Shown here in pieces: positions 1 to 11,912 of a DNA stretch of 64,000 nt. Source of the DNA: Luidia sarsii (taxonomy: Eukaryota; Echinodermata; Asteroidea; Paxillosida; Luidiidae). The number at the start of each line of letters is the position of its first letter. The stretch's first letter is position 1. The stretch spans positions 3,136,459 to 3,200,458 of the forward strand of contig OX465111.1 of NCBI GenBank assembly GCA_949987565.1, written 5' to 3'. The translations under genes and the position numbers were made by a program. The notes under the pieces are model-generated. The model saw nothing but the letters and a program-made list of their open reading frames with translations. It ran no database searches and had not been told where the DNA came from.

Positions 1-2231
1 ACTTTGATTTGCTTTTTTGCTGACTTTTTGGATTTTTGTATTTGCTGCAGGGAATCGCAATGAAGTGCACCCCAAGGTGCAGTTGAGAACTAGACAGCGC
101 AAAATGCAGAAGGATGAAGGAACGCAGCCAAACAGATTGCATTAGACGGTCTTGTTGCAAAGGTCACAGCACAAAGTATGAAACAATATCCTTGAAAACC
201 ACTTGTAACCTGCCACATGATATGAGTTGGATCAGAATTAGCAAGGAAAAACAGCGCGCAAGTATTTACATTGCAAAATGCTTTGGACTTGCCAAGTGAA
301 ATTTTGAATGCACTTTCTAACAAGAAATTGAAATTTGCTCAAATTTTGGGCAGCTCATTTGAATAAAAGCCAAATGTCTCAAAAGATAAAACTGCTCATG
401 CTTTTTGATGAATTTTCACATCGCAAAATGCTTTGGACTTGCCAAGTGAAATTTTGAATGCACTTTGTAACAAGAAATTAAAATTTGCTCAAATTTTGGG
501 CAGCGCATTTGAATGAATGCCAAACGTCTCAGATTGCATAAGAAAACCACACATTTTGATAAGAGTTTTGAAATCTTTCAGATTTAAACCAAGTCAAAGT
601 AAAGCGAGCGCTTATGCAGGATTGGAAAGGTTCTTTAGTGTCCAACTCAGTCCAAGGTGGCAGGTTACACGTACCCAATGTTAACCATTTTATGGTATGG
701 TCACAATTATGCCAGCTTATTACCTCAATTCTCAATTTTCGCAGTTTGTTTTTTGCAGCATAACCATTTCTAAGTGAATTTCTGACTTTTTTCATCATAA
801 AGCTTTCTTTCGCGCGCTAGTTAGTTCAATGCCAAAATGAAAACTTCTTTGTACAAGCTCTTTAAAAATGCAAATTTTTGATCAATCTGGTGTCAAAAGC
901 AGCGTAGAAATAAGACAAGAAATGCAACAAGTTGAGCTTTTTGCGGTAAAAACAATGAAATTTTTGAGATGTCAAGAAAATTCGCGCAGTTTTGTCTGAA
1001 GCAATAACAAAATAAAGTAATCGGTAAGTGTTTCGAGAATCAGGCATTTAAACTGGCAGAATTGCAACCGTACAAAATGTCATAAAAGTTAGTTCTCCCT
1101 GAAAAAGACCAGTATCTGTTTGGATTAATTTGGATATCTCAACATTTTAGAGGTTTTTGCTTTTTACACTGTTGCGCAGTTTGCTTTTTACACTGTCGCG
1201 CAGTTTGCTTTTGATGAAGGGAAAAGGGGAAATACACAAATACACGCAATTGATGAATGCAAATTTTAGCAGACCTGCTTTTTCAATTCTAGCAGAGTCT
1301 TTCTGAAAGCCCAAAAGACATGAAAATAGAGAGATGACCAAACGTGATCGGATCAAAATCATTTAAACATTCTAAATTTGGCAGAAACCAAAAATGCAAA
1401 TTTGGCAGCGCGGCAACAATTTTGGCAGCTTGCATTGACAGATACTGGTGCTTTTATTAGGGCTAGAATAGAACAAACGACTAATGAGTGCACAAGGCAC
1501 TCAGCTTTTAATTATTCTCATTTACAATCAGTAAACCATTAAAAGACTTGGACTTATCAGAAAAAGCCGGGATTGCCAAAACCAGTCAGTAACGATCGTT
1601 TTAGACCGATAAATGCTATGGAATACGGGAGAATTGTCCACTTGGATCTAAAAAGGACTGCATGTGAAATGCATCTATTGCCTTGGTTTCGTGAAATTCT
1701 TCAGAAGGCCAGTTCTAATTTTACAATTTATCCAGATAAGTTTTTTTAATTCCAAAGCTAAATGTTGCTCTTTTCAGCATTGTCTTTAATCAACGTGGCA
1801 AACATGGTCGGTTTCGATATCTTGAAGATTATTCCTCGTTCCATCAGTAGCAACGTTTGTCAGTTTCTTAATTTTAAATCGTGGCGTTTGCAAATTGTTC
1901 AGTTTTGGTACGAGACTGGACTGGATTTCAGTAATTTTAAATTATTGGAAGATGCGCTGAAGTCCTGTAGTCTTGAAGTCTGTGGCTAGGGTAGACTGCA
2001 TTCTCCTCGTCTTCAGGTAGATATCACGAGTAACCTCAGCTTTCCTCTCTAGATCCCTCTCGTGTTCCCTGAAGAAATGAATAATGTAGAAAAAGGGAGT
2101 TTTGTTATAGAATTTGTGTTTCTCATTCCATTTACTGTCCATTTTCAAATCCAGTTTCCCATGGTCAATGGACCTTCTTGTAACTTATTCGATTTCCTTA
2201 TTGGCTTGGCTTCCAAACCTCTTTTGAATTA

Positions 2232-2414
2232 CGCAGTGGCTGTTGTTACGGCAGTCGTCCGTGTGGTTCCCTGACTTGATTGTATTTCGTCAGCATTGCA
2301 GGCTGGTTGAACCAGTCTATTAGCTGATAGTCTGGTTCCAAGAGCTAAACATCCTGACAAATACTGTTAAGTCAGGGAACCACACGGACGACTGCCGTAA
2401 CAACAGCAACTGCG
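2232..2414. mobile_element. 183-bp MITE with 9-bp target duplication (copy 1)
   Basis: The element begins CGCAGTGGCTGTTGTTACGG and ends with the near-exact reverse complement. The terminal inverted repeats are about 45 bp and surround a short core. It is flanked by a direct repeat TTTGAATTA at 2223-2231 and 2415-2423, a clean 9-bp target-site duplication. It has no coding capacity. TSDs of 8-10 bp are known for the Merlin and Mutator-like (MULE) superfamilies, so one of these is the likely source of transposase; I cannot decide which. Confidence 0.9.
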
Positions 2415-2435
2415 TTTGAATTATAAGCAGTAGAT

Positions 2436-2545
2436 TTATTTGTGAAGGCCGCCATCTTGGGGCAGGATGGCTCACGTGGTAAGAGTGCTGGTGCACGGTA
2501 CGTTAAGCCAGATGTTGTGGGTTTATGTCCCATTATATTGAGATT
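2436..2545 (+). repeat. tRNA-derived SINE fragment (left arm)
   Basis: A tRNA-like stretch with an A-box-like GGCTCACGTGGTAAGAGTG and a B-box-like GGGTTTATGTCCC, preceded by the GGCCGCCATCTTGGGG body also seen in the other SINE copies (10.9, 15.4, 17.9 and 55.2 kb). The B box is degraded (GTTTATGTC instead of GTTCGANNC), so it is unlikely to be a functional tRNA gene. The mirror copy lies at about 5240-5345 on the minus strand. Confidence 0.7.
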
Positions 2546-3792
2546 TTACTTGCTGTTTTTGAAACTCTTATGAATAAAATATCTATATTAAAGATTAAAG
2601 GTTTTAGAAGTTTTTATTTCCACACTTGTTTTCTTCCAAAATAAATCTAGTGATATAAAATACAACCAGAATGTTAAGCACATGTGTGATTTGTAATCTT
2701 GTCTGTTACTAGAGGACTGTACTAGAGGACTTTTTTTTCCTATAGGCCAATGGAGGACATTAAAATCATTTGGCTTAGGGTCCGAAAAAATAAAAAAACA
2801 AAATGGCTGACGATAGGAAGACCAACAACGAGGACGAAAAAACGACAACAAATATTGACGAAGACAGCCAAATTTATCATAAAGGGGAAGAAGACATGGG
2901 AGGACACCTACTCTGCTTCGTATTTTCGAAGTTGAGCAAAACGTTTGCTTCCTTGGGCTGGAATGGGAAGGTTTCAGGATTTGTCTGAGACGAAATGTGG
3001 CGATGTCTGTCCAGCTAGCGACAAACACGTCCGACCCCGACGACTCGCTGGCGTGATATGACGCGAGGTTCCACTTGACAAAAGAAAGCGCCCAATTCTA
3101 TTCAAAAACGCGCGCTGCAACAGCGCCCTCAATTCAAATCTGGGGAAAGGCGAAGACCTGGTTGAGTTTTACAGGGTAAGCAAAAACTAATTCTAATTCT
3201 AAGACAAAATAATGTTGATTTTCGAGGTAAAAGTGATGATATTTCGTTCATACATAGCAAGTGCTTCATTTTCAGCTTCATGGAATTTTTTAAGAAAAAA
3301 AAAAAAATTGGAAAAAAAATAAAAATAATAAATACCTTAAAATAATTTCCGCGTATAAGGCGCACCCGCGTATCAGGTGCAATTTTCACCATATTCTGTA
3401 CCTAGTTTACATAAAATAGCGCCCTCTCGTGTCAGAAATAAGTAGAGACGGTTTCGTGAATCGTCTGAAATCTGAAGAGAGCGCCTGATTCTACGTTTCG
3501 AGCAGCGTGCTCTGATAATCGTCAAAAAAATTTTTCGAACGGGAGCACCCTTTTTAGAAAGATTATTATACGCATATGTCTAATAATTATGAAATTTCTA
3601 TTTAAATAATCAGAAAATAGAGAAAAAGTAGCTAGGAAACCCAGTGAAATATTTCAGGAGTAACTGGGCTGTTTACCCTAAACGCATATCGTCGTAAGAG
3701 GGCGCTGTTTTTTCATTTTACGGAAAAATAAATTATTTAAAACAAAAATTCGTTCATGAAATGGCATTCAAATTGGATAAATCGATATTTAT

Positions 3793-4006
3793 CGATCTTT
3801 ATTTTAATCTGAATAAAGAAATTCACCAATTTTGGTTTGTTTTGTTGTGTTTTTCATTATTTTATTGAGAGGTTGATCAATTTTGGTACAAAAATATTGT
3901 CACTCCCACAGCGATAAACAAAACAAAGAATGGAAAAAACTACTTAAAAGATATGTAAAAATATCAATGAATCAATGATACACTGAATTGATTAACATCA
4001 TTCTTT
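3793..4006. other. Spacer between the inverted-repeat arms
   Basis: About 214 bp of AT-rich unpaired sequence between the arms. I see no open reading frame, no TIR and no similarity to the arms. A non-palindromic spacer of this size argues against a simple hairpin-read artefact, where arms normally meet with almost no spacer. Confidence 0.85.
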
Positions 4007-5239
4007 ATAAATATCGATTTATCTAATTTGAATGCCATTTCATGAACGAATTTTTGTTTTAAATAATTTATTTTTCCGTAAAATGAAAAAAACAAAACGG
4101 CGCCCTCTTACGACGATATGCGTTTAGGGTAAACAGCCCAGTTACTCCTGAAATATTTCACTGGGTTTCCTAGCTACTTTTTCTCTATTTTCTGATTCTT
4201 TAAATAGAAATTTCATAATTATTAGACATATGCGTATAATAATCTTTCTAAAAAGGGTGCTCCCGTTCGAAAAAAAATTTTGACGATTATCAGAGCACGC
4301 TGCTCGAAACGTAGAATCAGGCGCTCTCTTCAGATTTCAGACGATTCACGAAACCGTCTCTACTTATTTCTGACACGAGAGGGCGCTATTTTATGTAAAC
4401 TAGGTACAGAATATGGTGAAAATTGCACCTGATACGCGGGTGCGCCTTATACGCGGAAATTATTTTAAGGTATTTATTTTTTTTATTTTTTTCCCATTTT
4501 TTTTTTTTTTCTTAAAAAATTCCATGTAGCTGAAAATGAAGCACTTGCTATGTATGAACGAAATATCATCACTTTTACCTCGAAAATCACCATTATTTTG
4601 TCTTAGAATTAGAATTAGTTTTTGCTTACCCTGTAAAACTCAACCAGGTCTTCGCCTTTCCCCAGATTTGAATTGAGGGCGCTGTTGCAGCGCGCGTTTT
4701 TGAATAGAATTGGGCGCTTTCTTTTGTCAAGTGGAACCTCGCGTCATATCACGCCAGCGAGTCGTCGGGGTCGGACGTGTTTGTCGCTAGCTGGACAGAC
4801 ATCGCCACATTTCGTCTCAGACAAATCCTGAAACCTTCCCATTCCAGCCCAAGGAAGCAAACGTTTTGCTCAACTTCGAAAATACGAAGCAGAGTAGGTG
4901 TCCTCCCATGTCTTCTTCCCCTTAATGATAAATTTGGCTGTCTTCGTCAATATTTGTTGTCGTTTTTTCGTCCTCGTTGTTGGTCATCCTATCGTCAGCC
5001 ATTTTGTTTTTTTATTTTTTCGGACCCTAAGCCAAATGATTTTAATGTCCTCCATTGGCCTATAGGAAAAAAAAGTCCTCTAGTACAGTCCTCTAGTAAC
5101 AGACAAGATTACAAATCACACATGTGCTTAACATTCTGGTTGTATTTTATATCACTAGATTTATTTTGGAAGAAAACAAGTGTGGAAATAATAACTTCTA
5201 AAACCTTTAATCTTTAATATAGATATTTTATTCATAAGA

Positions 5240-5345
5240 GTTTCAAAAACAGCAAGTAAAATCTCACTATAACGGGACATAAACCCACAACATCTGGCTT
5301 AACGTACCGTGCACCAGCACTCTTACCACGTGAGCCATCCAGCCC
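5240..5345 (-). repeat. tRNA-derived SINE fragment (right arm)
   Basis: Mirror image of the SINE fragment at 2436-2545, in the opposite orientation and with the same degraded B box. It belongs to the SINE family whose fullest copy here is at 17806-18192. Confidence 0.7.
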
Positions 5346-5390
5346 CAAGATGGCGGCCTTCACAAATAAATCTACTGCTTATAATTCAAA

Positions 5391-5573
5391 CGCAGTGGCT
5401 GTTATTACGGCAGTCGTCCGTGTGGTTCCCTGACTTAACAGTATTTGTCAGGATGTTTAGCTCTTGGAACCAGACTATCAGCTAATAGACTGGTTCAACC
5501 AGCCTGCAATGCTGACGAAATACAATCAAGTCAGGGAACCACACGGACGACTGCCGTAACAACAGCCACTGCG
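5391..5573. mobile_element. 183-bp MITE (copy 2, mirror of copy 1)
   Basis: Same element as 2232-2414, in the mirror position of the right arm. It is flanked by TAATTCAAA at 5382-5390 and 5574-5582, the reverse complement of the copy-1 duplication. Both arms therefore carry the same insertion event, which must predate the inverted duplication or have been copied by gene conversion between arms. Confidence 0.9.
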
Positions 5574-7802
5574 TAATTCAAAAGAGGTTTGGAAGCCAAG
5601 CCAATAAGGAAATCGAATAAGTTACAAGAAGGTCCATTGACCATGGGAAACTGGATTTGAAAATGGACAGTAAATGGAATAAACACAAATTCTATAACAA
5701 AAATCCCTTGTTCTACATTATTCATTTCTTCAGGGAACACGAGAGGGATCTAGAGAGGAAAGCTGAGGTTACTCGTGATATCTACCTGAAGACGAGGAGA
5801 ATGCAGTCTACCCTAGCCACAGACTTCAAGACTACAGGACTTCAGCGAATCTTCCAATAATTTAAAATTACTGAAATCCAGTCCAGTCTCGTACCAAAAC
5901 TGAACAATTTGCAAACGCCACGATTTAAAATTAAGAAACTGACAAACGTTGCTACTGATGGAACGAGGAATAATCATCAAGATATCGAAACCGACCATGT
6001 TTGCCACGTTGATTAAAGACAATGCTGAAAAGAGCAACATTTAGCTTTGGAATTAAAAAAACTTATCTGGATAAATTGTAAAATTAGAACTGGCCTTCTG
6101 AAGAATTTCACGAAACCAAGGCAATAGATGCATTTCACATGCAGTCCTTTTTAGATCCAAGTGGACAATTCTCACGTATTCCATAGCATTTATCGGTCTA
6201 AAACGATCGTTACTGACTGGTTTTGGCAATCCCGGCTTTTTCTGATAAGTCCAAGTCTTTTAATGGTTTACTGATTGTAAATGAGAATAATTAAAAGCTG
6301 AGTGCCTTGTGCACTCATTAGTCGTTTGTTCTATTCTAGCCCTAAAAAAAAGCACCAGTATCTGTCAATGCAAGCTGCCAAAATTGTTGCCGCGCTGCCA
6401 AATTTGCATTTTTGGTTTCTGCCAAATTTAGAATGTTTAAATGATTTTGATCCGATCACGTTTGGTCATCTCTCTATTTTCATGTCTTTTGGGCTTTCAG
6501 AAAGACTCTGCTAGAATTGAAAAAGCAGGTCTGCTAAAATTTGCATTCATCAATTGCGTGTATTTGTGTATTTCCCCTTTTCCCTTCATCAAAAGCAAAC
6601 TGCGCAACAGCGTACAAAGCAAACTGCGCAACAGTGTAAAAAGCAAAAACCTCTAAAATGTTGAGATATCCAAATTAATCCAAACAGATACTGGTCTTTT
6701 TCAGGGAGAACTAACTTTTATGACATTTTGTACGGTTGCAATTCTGCCAGTTTAAATGCCTGATTCTCGAAACACTTACCGATTACTTTATTTTGTTATT
6801 GCTTCAGACAAAATTGCGCGAATTTTATTGACATCTCAAAAATTTCATTGTTTTTACCGCAAAAAGCTCAACTTGTTGCATTTCTTGTCTTATTTCTACG
6901 CTGCTTTTGACACCAGATTGATCAAAAATTTGCATTTTTAAAGAGCTTGTACAAAGAAGTTTTCATTTTGGCATTGAACTAACTAGCGCACGAAAGAAAG
7001 CTTTTTGATGAAAAAAGTCAGAAATTCACTTAGAAATGGTTATGCTGCAAAAAACAAACTGCGAAAATTGAGAATTGAGGTAATAAGCTGGCATAATTGT
7101 GACCATACCATAAAATGGTTAACATTGGGTACGTGTAACCTGCCACCTTGGACTGAGTTGGACACTAAAGAACCTTACCAATCCTGCATAAGCGCTTGCT
7201 TTACTTTGACTTGGTTTAAATCTGAAAGATTTCAAATCTCTTATCAAAATGTGTGGTTTTCTTATGCAATCTGAGACGTTTGGCTTATATTCAAATGCGC
7301 TGCCCAAAATTTGAGCAAATTTTAATTTCTTGTTACAAAGTGCATTCAAAATTTCACTTGGCAAGTCCAAAACATTTTGTGATGTGAAAATTCATCAAAA
7401 AGCATGAGCAGTTTTATCTTTTAAGACATTTGTCTGTTATTCAAATGCGCTGCCCAAAATTTGAGCAAATTTTAATTTCTTGTTACAAAGTGCATTCAAA
7501 ATTTCACTTGGCAAGTCCAAAGCATTTTGCAATGTAAATCCTTGCGCGCTGTTTTGCCTTGCTAATTCTGATCCAACTCATATAATGTGGCAGGTTACAA
7601 GTGGTTTTCAAGGATATTGTTTCATACTTTGTGCTGTGACCTTTGCAACAAGACCGTCTAATGCAATCTGTTTGGCTGCGTTCCTTCATCCTTCTGCATT
7701 TTGCGCTGTCTAGTTCTCAACTGCACCTTGGGGTGCACTTCATTGCGATTCCCTGCAGCAAATACAAAAATCCAAAATGTCAGCAAAAAAGCAAATCAAA
7801 GT

Positions 7803-8411
7803 CCCATAGACGGCAACATTTGATTGGTAATATTCAAAATTTTAAAACTGTGCCGAGTACCAAATTTGAGAAACGGTCCTGTTAGGATCAAAATTTCAGG
7901 CCTCAACATTGTTTTTAAAGTACAACAATTTTCAAATTCTGCGCCGCGTTCACAAACTACATGTAAGTCCGCACATGTGTTGCGAAGAAAGGTCACACAC
8001 AGAGTTTGAAATTGTGTCTTTGATGAGGGGCTACATTGCAAGTTGAAATGTCCCCAATGATCACAACTCAAGGTTGTTAACATTTGACCTTTGAGCTGCA
8101 TCAGTATGGTGTGCACAAAGGTCATATGCTAATTACCAGAGGGTTGTGTTCTTGGAACATTTCAATAAGCTCCTGGGGAAAATGTCTTTAGATAGAGGGC
8201 GCTGTTCATGCACAGTGAATAGTGCTCTCTTGATATTGACTTTTTCCTGAGGGCGCTGTTTGCAATATAGCCCCTTTAAAACCACATAAGCGTACCCTTT
8301 GTTACCATTGTTTATATTGTAAGGGGGGGGGAGATTTCAAGTTGTGAGAAATAAAAACGCTACAGGAGATCACTCTTGTTTCTGAATTTTTTTTTTATTT
8401 AAAAAAATTTA
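7803..8411. other. Non-coding stretch with a hammerhead-like PLE motif
   Basis: No gene is seen. At 7864-7902 there is a plus-strand copy of the TTTGAGAAA-GGTCC-TGYTA-GGATC-RAAA hairpin motif that accompanies the Penelope-like element at 16.2 kb. AGGGCGCTGTT-type short motifs occur near 8193 and 8252. The remainder shows no structure I can support. Confidence 0.5.
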
Positions 8412-8610
8412 TTTACAAAATGCGAGTGCCGGCTAGTGCGCCCTCTACCGCCTGGAATGCTAAGTGACCGAATGACCCAGGTACATTGGCCAGTTTCACC
8501 CAAAGTCCAGCGGCACCTGACTAATATGCCACTGGTTCCCCGCCCCACTGGTGTTCTGCAACACATATTTCAACAAGCTCATGACAATGCTATGGGCATT
8601 GGTAAGTGTG
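8412..8610 (+). repeat. Dispersed repeat, copy in plus orientation
   Basis: The segment starting AATGCGAGTGCCGGCTAGTG matches, in reverse complement, the segment at about 11700-11912. Similarity runs through the GCGCCCTCTACC, AATGACCCAGGT and CACTGGTTCCCCGC-type blocks and fades after about 200 bp. The two copies lie 3.1 kb apart in opposite orientation, so they could be ends of one element or two independent insertions. No coding is seen. Confidence 0.7.
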
Positions 8611-9599
8611 TACTAGTCCTGAACAAAGGTCAGAAGGGATTCATTGTTGTGCAGTTAAATGTTCATACATCCGTATGGGGGGGCGGGACGTCACTCCCTG
8701 TTCGGGCAACCAGGCTGCCATTTTGGTTTTTGGAAAAGTTTTGGAGGTGAACTTTGGGTAAAAAAAAAAAAAAAAAAACCGATTCATGGGGACTCTTCCA
8801 CAACATCACCGATTGAGTCCTTGACCCTCAAAATGAAGATGACTTCAGTCCAGATGGCGATGTGCTGATTGGAGAAACAATATTCCAACATGGCTGCCTA
8901 CAGCAGTTTTGGCTGCAAGCATTTTGCTTTCTCAAAGAAAGTATAACTTCCAAAATAGTGGTAAAGATATTCATAATTTTTAGGGTTTTTTTGCCTGCAA
9001 ATGATGCAGCGTGTCTGACAAATGAAACGAAAAAGAAATATTTTTGTTTTCCTTTTTGCATTTTTAAGTCAAATTTCTGCCATTTTTTTGTAAGCTGGAG
9101 GTACTACAGATGACATTGGGGTCATGGGTCATGGGGGATAATCTATCCTGAAATTCTGCTACAAATCTAACTGATAATTTCTGTGCTAATTAACTCTAAG
9201 AACAAACAACCTTCAATTTTACCACCTTTGACACGATCGACTCTGAATACATTAGATTAAAGTAGGACTATGCTGACCTTTGACTTTGAGACCCAAACAA
9301 ACTTTAAATTTTCTTTATTTTTTTCTATGTTTGTTTTTCAAAATGAGAAAATCAACCAAATTTTGTTTCTGAGAAAGTGTTTCAATTTTCGACAGCACAT
9401 TGAAATTTATTCTTTGTGCTTTTTCAAACAATTTCCTCAGATATTTTTTAACTGAGATCAAAGATTTAACAGGTGAAATTTGGTGACCTTGCCAAACGGT
9501 CTATTTTGATAAAATTGCCACAATTCAGGCTAAGTAATTTGGGAACGATTTCTTTTCTGTGCAGCTGACAGAATGGAATATGGGTTTGCCCTTCTCCAC

Positions 9600-9990
9600 T
9601 GTATTCTCAGTGCTTTGCCAGAAAATACAGGCAAATCAGGCAGGATTTAAACCTGTGACTCCTGCTTTCTATTGCAGATGTCTTAACCACTAGACCATCG
9701 AGCTTGTCGAGGTCATGTGGTGGATTCGAATTTGTAAAGCGGCAAGTACCGCGTTGCATTATGGAAAAAATATGATTTTGCATCGAGGAGCATGTACTTT
9801 AAGAAGAATTTGCCCTACTCGACATGCAATGAAATACTGCATGCTTTGCATCAGTGCTTTGCCAAATTGCCTGCTGAAAAAATACAGGCAGCTCGGGCAG
9901 GATTCAAACCCACAACTCCTGCTTTCTAGAGCAGATGTCTTAACCACTGGACCACCGAGCTGGTTGAGGTCGTGTGGTGGATTTGAATCT
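9600..9990 (-). repeat. Two tRNA-like tandem units
   Basis: Two copies (about 9605-9720 and 9885-9985) of a unit whose reverse strand reads like a tRNA half: a GGTCCAGTGGTTAAGACATC A-box region, then a B box (GGTTTGAATCC type), ending GCCCGAGCTGCCTGTATT. The same unit forms the larger array at 12690-13720. The tRNA-like shape is derived; flanking sequence is copied along with it, as expected for a SINE. Confidence 0.65.
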
Positions 9991-10064
9991 ATATAGAAGT
10001 GAGTACTGTGTTGCGTCATAATGTAATATGACTTTTTGTGAGGGTTTGCCCTCAAAATAAAACT

Positions 10065-10400
10065 ATTAAGCCTTTGACTTTTTCTCAGAAGTGCCTTTGC
10101 TAGTAGATTTAATCCTATCTTTAACCTGAACGGACACCTGAATCTAGTGCCTGATTGTGTGCCTACTTTACACAAAATGGATAAAAGGAAATGATTTCTC
10201 TCTCTAAATGGATTGATTTCTTGATTTCTATGCATCTGACAGAACTTAACATAACAAAGCCTTTGACGTTTTCCAAAAGAGGTGAGGTGTGATTTTTTAA
10301 CTTCTAATGGTCTTAGGCTGACCTTTAACCTGGACAGACATCCTAGAACTAAGATTCCTGATAGGGTGCCTAATATTAGCATAAACGACTTACAGGGATA
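10065..10400. repeat. Diverged ~187-bp tandem duplication
   Basis: The block starting AAGCCTTTGAC near 10069 recurs near 10256. Shared phrases include CTTTAACCTG, GACA and GATTNNGTGCCTA. It is strongly diverged and non-coding. The 207-codon open frame running through it on the minus strand (10382-9759) crosses SINE units and is not a gene. Confidence 0.45.
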
Positions 10401-10919
10401 AATGGGGGGGGGGTGTCAGGGAGTTAATACTAATCCCCAAGGACATTACTAAAAAGGATCATTTGATGGTCCCTATTGCCTTACAAGCTGCTCAAAAAGG
10501 AATTCATTAAGCTTAGTTGAGATTAGTTTTGTTTTTATGATGATTATTATATTGAATAACCAAGGGGTTCTAAAGAGGAAACTAATTCCTCTTGATTACA
10601 AATAAAGGCACAGATAACTGACTGTGAAATTTTCTGGGATTTTCGTTTTGATTATTTGAAACTTTCTGTTTCTTGGTTGCTGGTTGATTTGCTGCTTTGG
10701 GGACTGGATTTCTGATTTCCCATCATGAATGATTTTCAGAAAATACTATTTCTTACACAGTAGACACACTGTGGTCTTTCTTCGTTTGTTTGTTGTTGTT
10801 TGCCAAAATATCAATAAATTGATTAGAATTTCAGAATCAATATCAGAAACTAATGATGATAACTGCATTAAAGGAGATTGATTTTTAATTGATTCTAATT
10901 GAACAAATGGCTCAATAAT

Positions 10920-11040
10920 CTTTGACTGGACCGGGATTTGAGCCTGAGACCTCTGGTTTTGAATACCAGTGCTCTTCCCATCTGAGCTATCCAGCCCTTA
11001 GATGGCGGCCTTCCCAAATAGTCGTCTAGTCTTTGCCGGG
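10920..11040 (-). repeat. tRNA-derived SINE copy
   Basis: On the minus strand: GGCTGGATAGCTCAGATGG (A box), GAGCACTGGT, then GGCTCAAATCCCGGTCC (B-box-like), with the 5' GGCCGCCATCTAAG body on its other side. Same family as 15405-15530, 17806-18192 and 55150-55430. The similarity of the flanking CCCAAATAGTC/CTAGTCTTTGCCGGGG block shows that it is a SINE and not a host tRNA gene. Confidence 0.75.
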
Positions 11041-11699
11041 GTGAAGGTTTAACTTATTCTGTTAAATCAAAATTGTTAAATTATTCTGCATTTTTCTCAG
11101 TAGATTTAACAAGTTTTGACTGATTTTTGGCATTAAAACAAGCCAGAAAGTAACAGTATTTATTTTTACAAAATGATTACATGTGGTTATGATATTTGTT
11201 AAGTAAATTTCAATATATTTTAGAGGTAGAGCAGCTTGTTTGGCAACTAAAAGATGGTTTTGTTTTATTCTAATGCTGGGTAAGGGACCCTCTTCCAATC
11301 CTACATAATCCCAATGTCATCTTTGATACCTCCTGCTTTTGAATTTGCTTACAAATGCACAAGTGTGTGCATGTACACACACAAAAACACCTAAGAATGC
11401 CAAAAAATGTTTGCTGTGAAACCATGTCGGAATGCCATTTCTCCAACCCTCACACCAACAACTGGACAGAGGTCACCATCATCCATCAGGTCAAGAACCC
11501 CCTCAGATCAGAAGCGGACGTCCTGTGAAAAAAATGGGGTGGTCACTAGTGACCGGCCAGAAAAGCAGCCTGTTTACACAGGAACAAAGAGTCACGGGTA
11601 CCAACTTAGGATAACAAAAGGATAAAAAAAGTGCAAAAAAGGGTCCTCAGTCCGACCCACCAGCCATACAGGCAGATCAACATCTAAGAGTACAACAAT
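11041..11699. other. No recognised gene; unassigned coding-like stretch
   Basis: About 11041-11400 is AT-rich with nothing recognised. At 11407-11625 an open frame of 72 codons is rich in Ser, Pro and Thr. It does not match any family I know, has no splice context I can defend and is probably a repeat fragment. Confidence 0.35.
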
Positions 11700-11912
11700 G
11701 ATGTCCCTTCTTTCCTATAGTGTTTTAGAGGGGGATTTTGGTATGAGCTTGTCAAATCATGTGAGGCAGAACAACAGCAGAGCGGGGAACCAGCGGCATA
11801 AAAGCCAGGCTCCGCCGGGCAGAGGGCGAAACCGACCAATGCACCTGGGTCATTAGGTCACTCAGCATTCCAGACGGTAGAGGGCGCACTAGCCGGCACT
11901 CGCATTTTGCAC
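11700..11912 (-). repeat. Dispersed repeat, copy in minus orientation
   Basis: Reverse-complement partner of 8412-8610. The reverse strand reads AATGCGAGTGCCGGCTAGTG at its start and keeps the same order of blocks. Divergence is about 15-20% by eye, so the copies are old. Confidence 0.7.

Larger units (their letters stand above)
1..3792. repeat. Left arm of a ~7.8-kb inverted repeat
   Basis: The sequence from base 1 reads as the reverse complement of the sequence ending at 7802: base 1 pairs with 7802 and about 3792 with 4007. By eye the arms differ by only a few per cent, with scattered substitutions and small indels, so this is not one read copied exactly. The arm holds a MITE (2232-2414), a SINE fragment (about 2436-2545), a 150-bp direct repeat (units starting at 273 and 423) and short repeats at 1159-1211. 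No gene is recognised. The arm may continue left of the window, since pairing is still good at base 1. It could be a giant foldback element, an inverted segmental duplication or, less likely given the divergence, an assembly artefact. Confidence 0.93.
4007..7802. repeat. Right arm of the ~7.8-kb inverted repeat
   Basis: Reverse complement of 1-3792, carrying the same internal elements in mirror order: an exon-like open frame (about 4777-5217), a SINE fragment (about 5240-5345), the MITE (5391-5573) and the 150-bp direct repeat near 7300-7530. Arm differences include a single-base change that puts a stop into the small MADDRK-type frame that is open in the left arm. Homology with the left arm is last visible at 7802, opposite base 1, so the true outer boundary is unknown. 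Confidence 0.93.

Noticed and set aside
4777..5217. 146-codon frame seen in both arms of the inverted repeat
   Set aside because: Its duplication follows from the inverted repeat and is not independent conservation. The peptide has no domain, and the opposite strand has the more coding-like frame.
1..7802. Simple hairpin-read assembly artefact
   Set aside because: The arms differ by substitutions and indels and are separated by a unique 214-bp spacer; not excluded fully without raw reads.
9759..10382. 207-codon minus-strand frame
   Set aside because: It runs through a tRNA-like SINE unit and a diverged tandem repeat; its composition and lack of domains argue against a gene.
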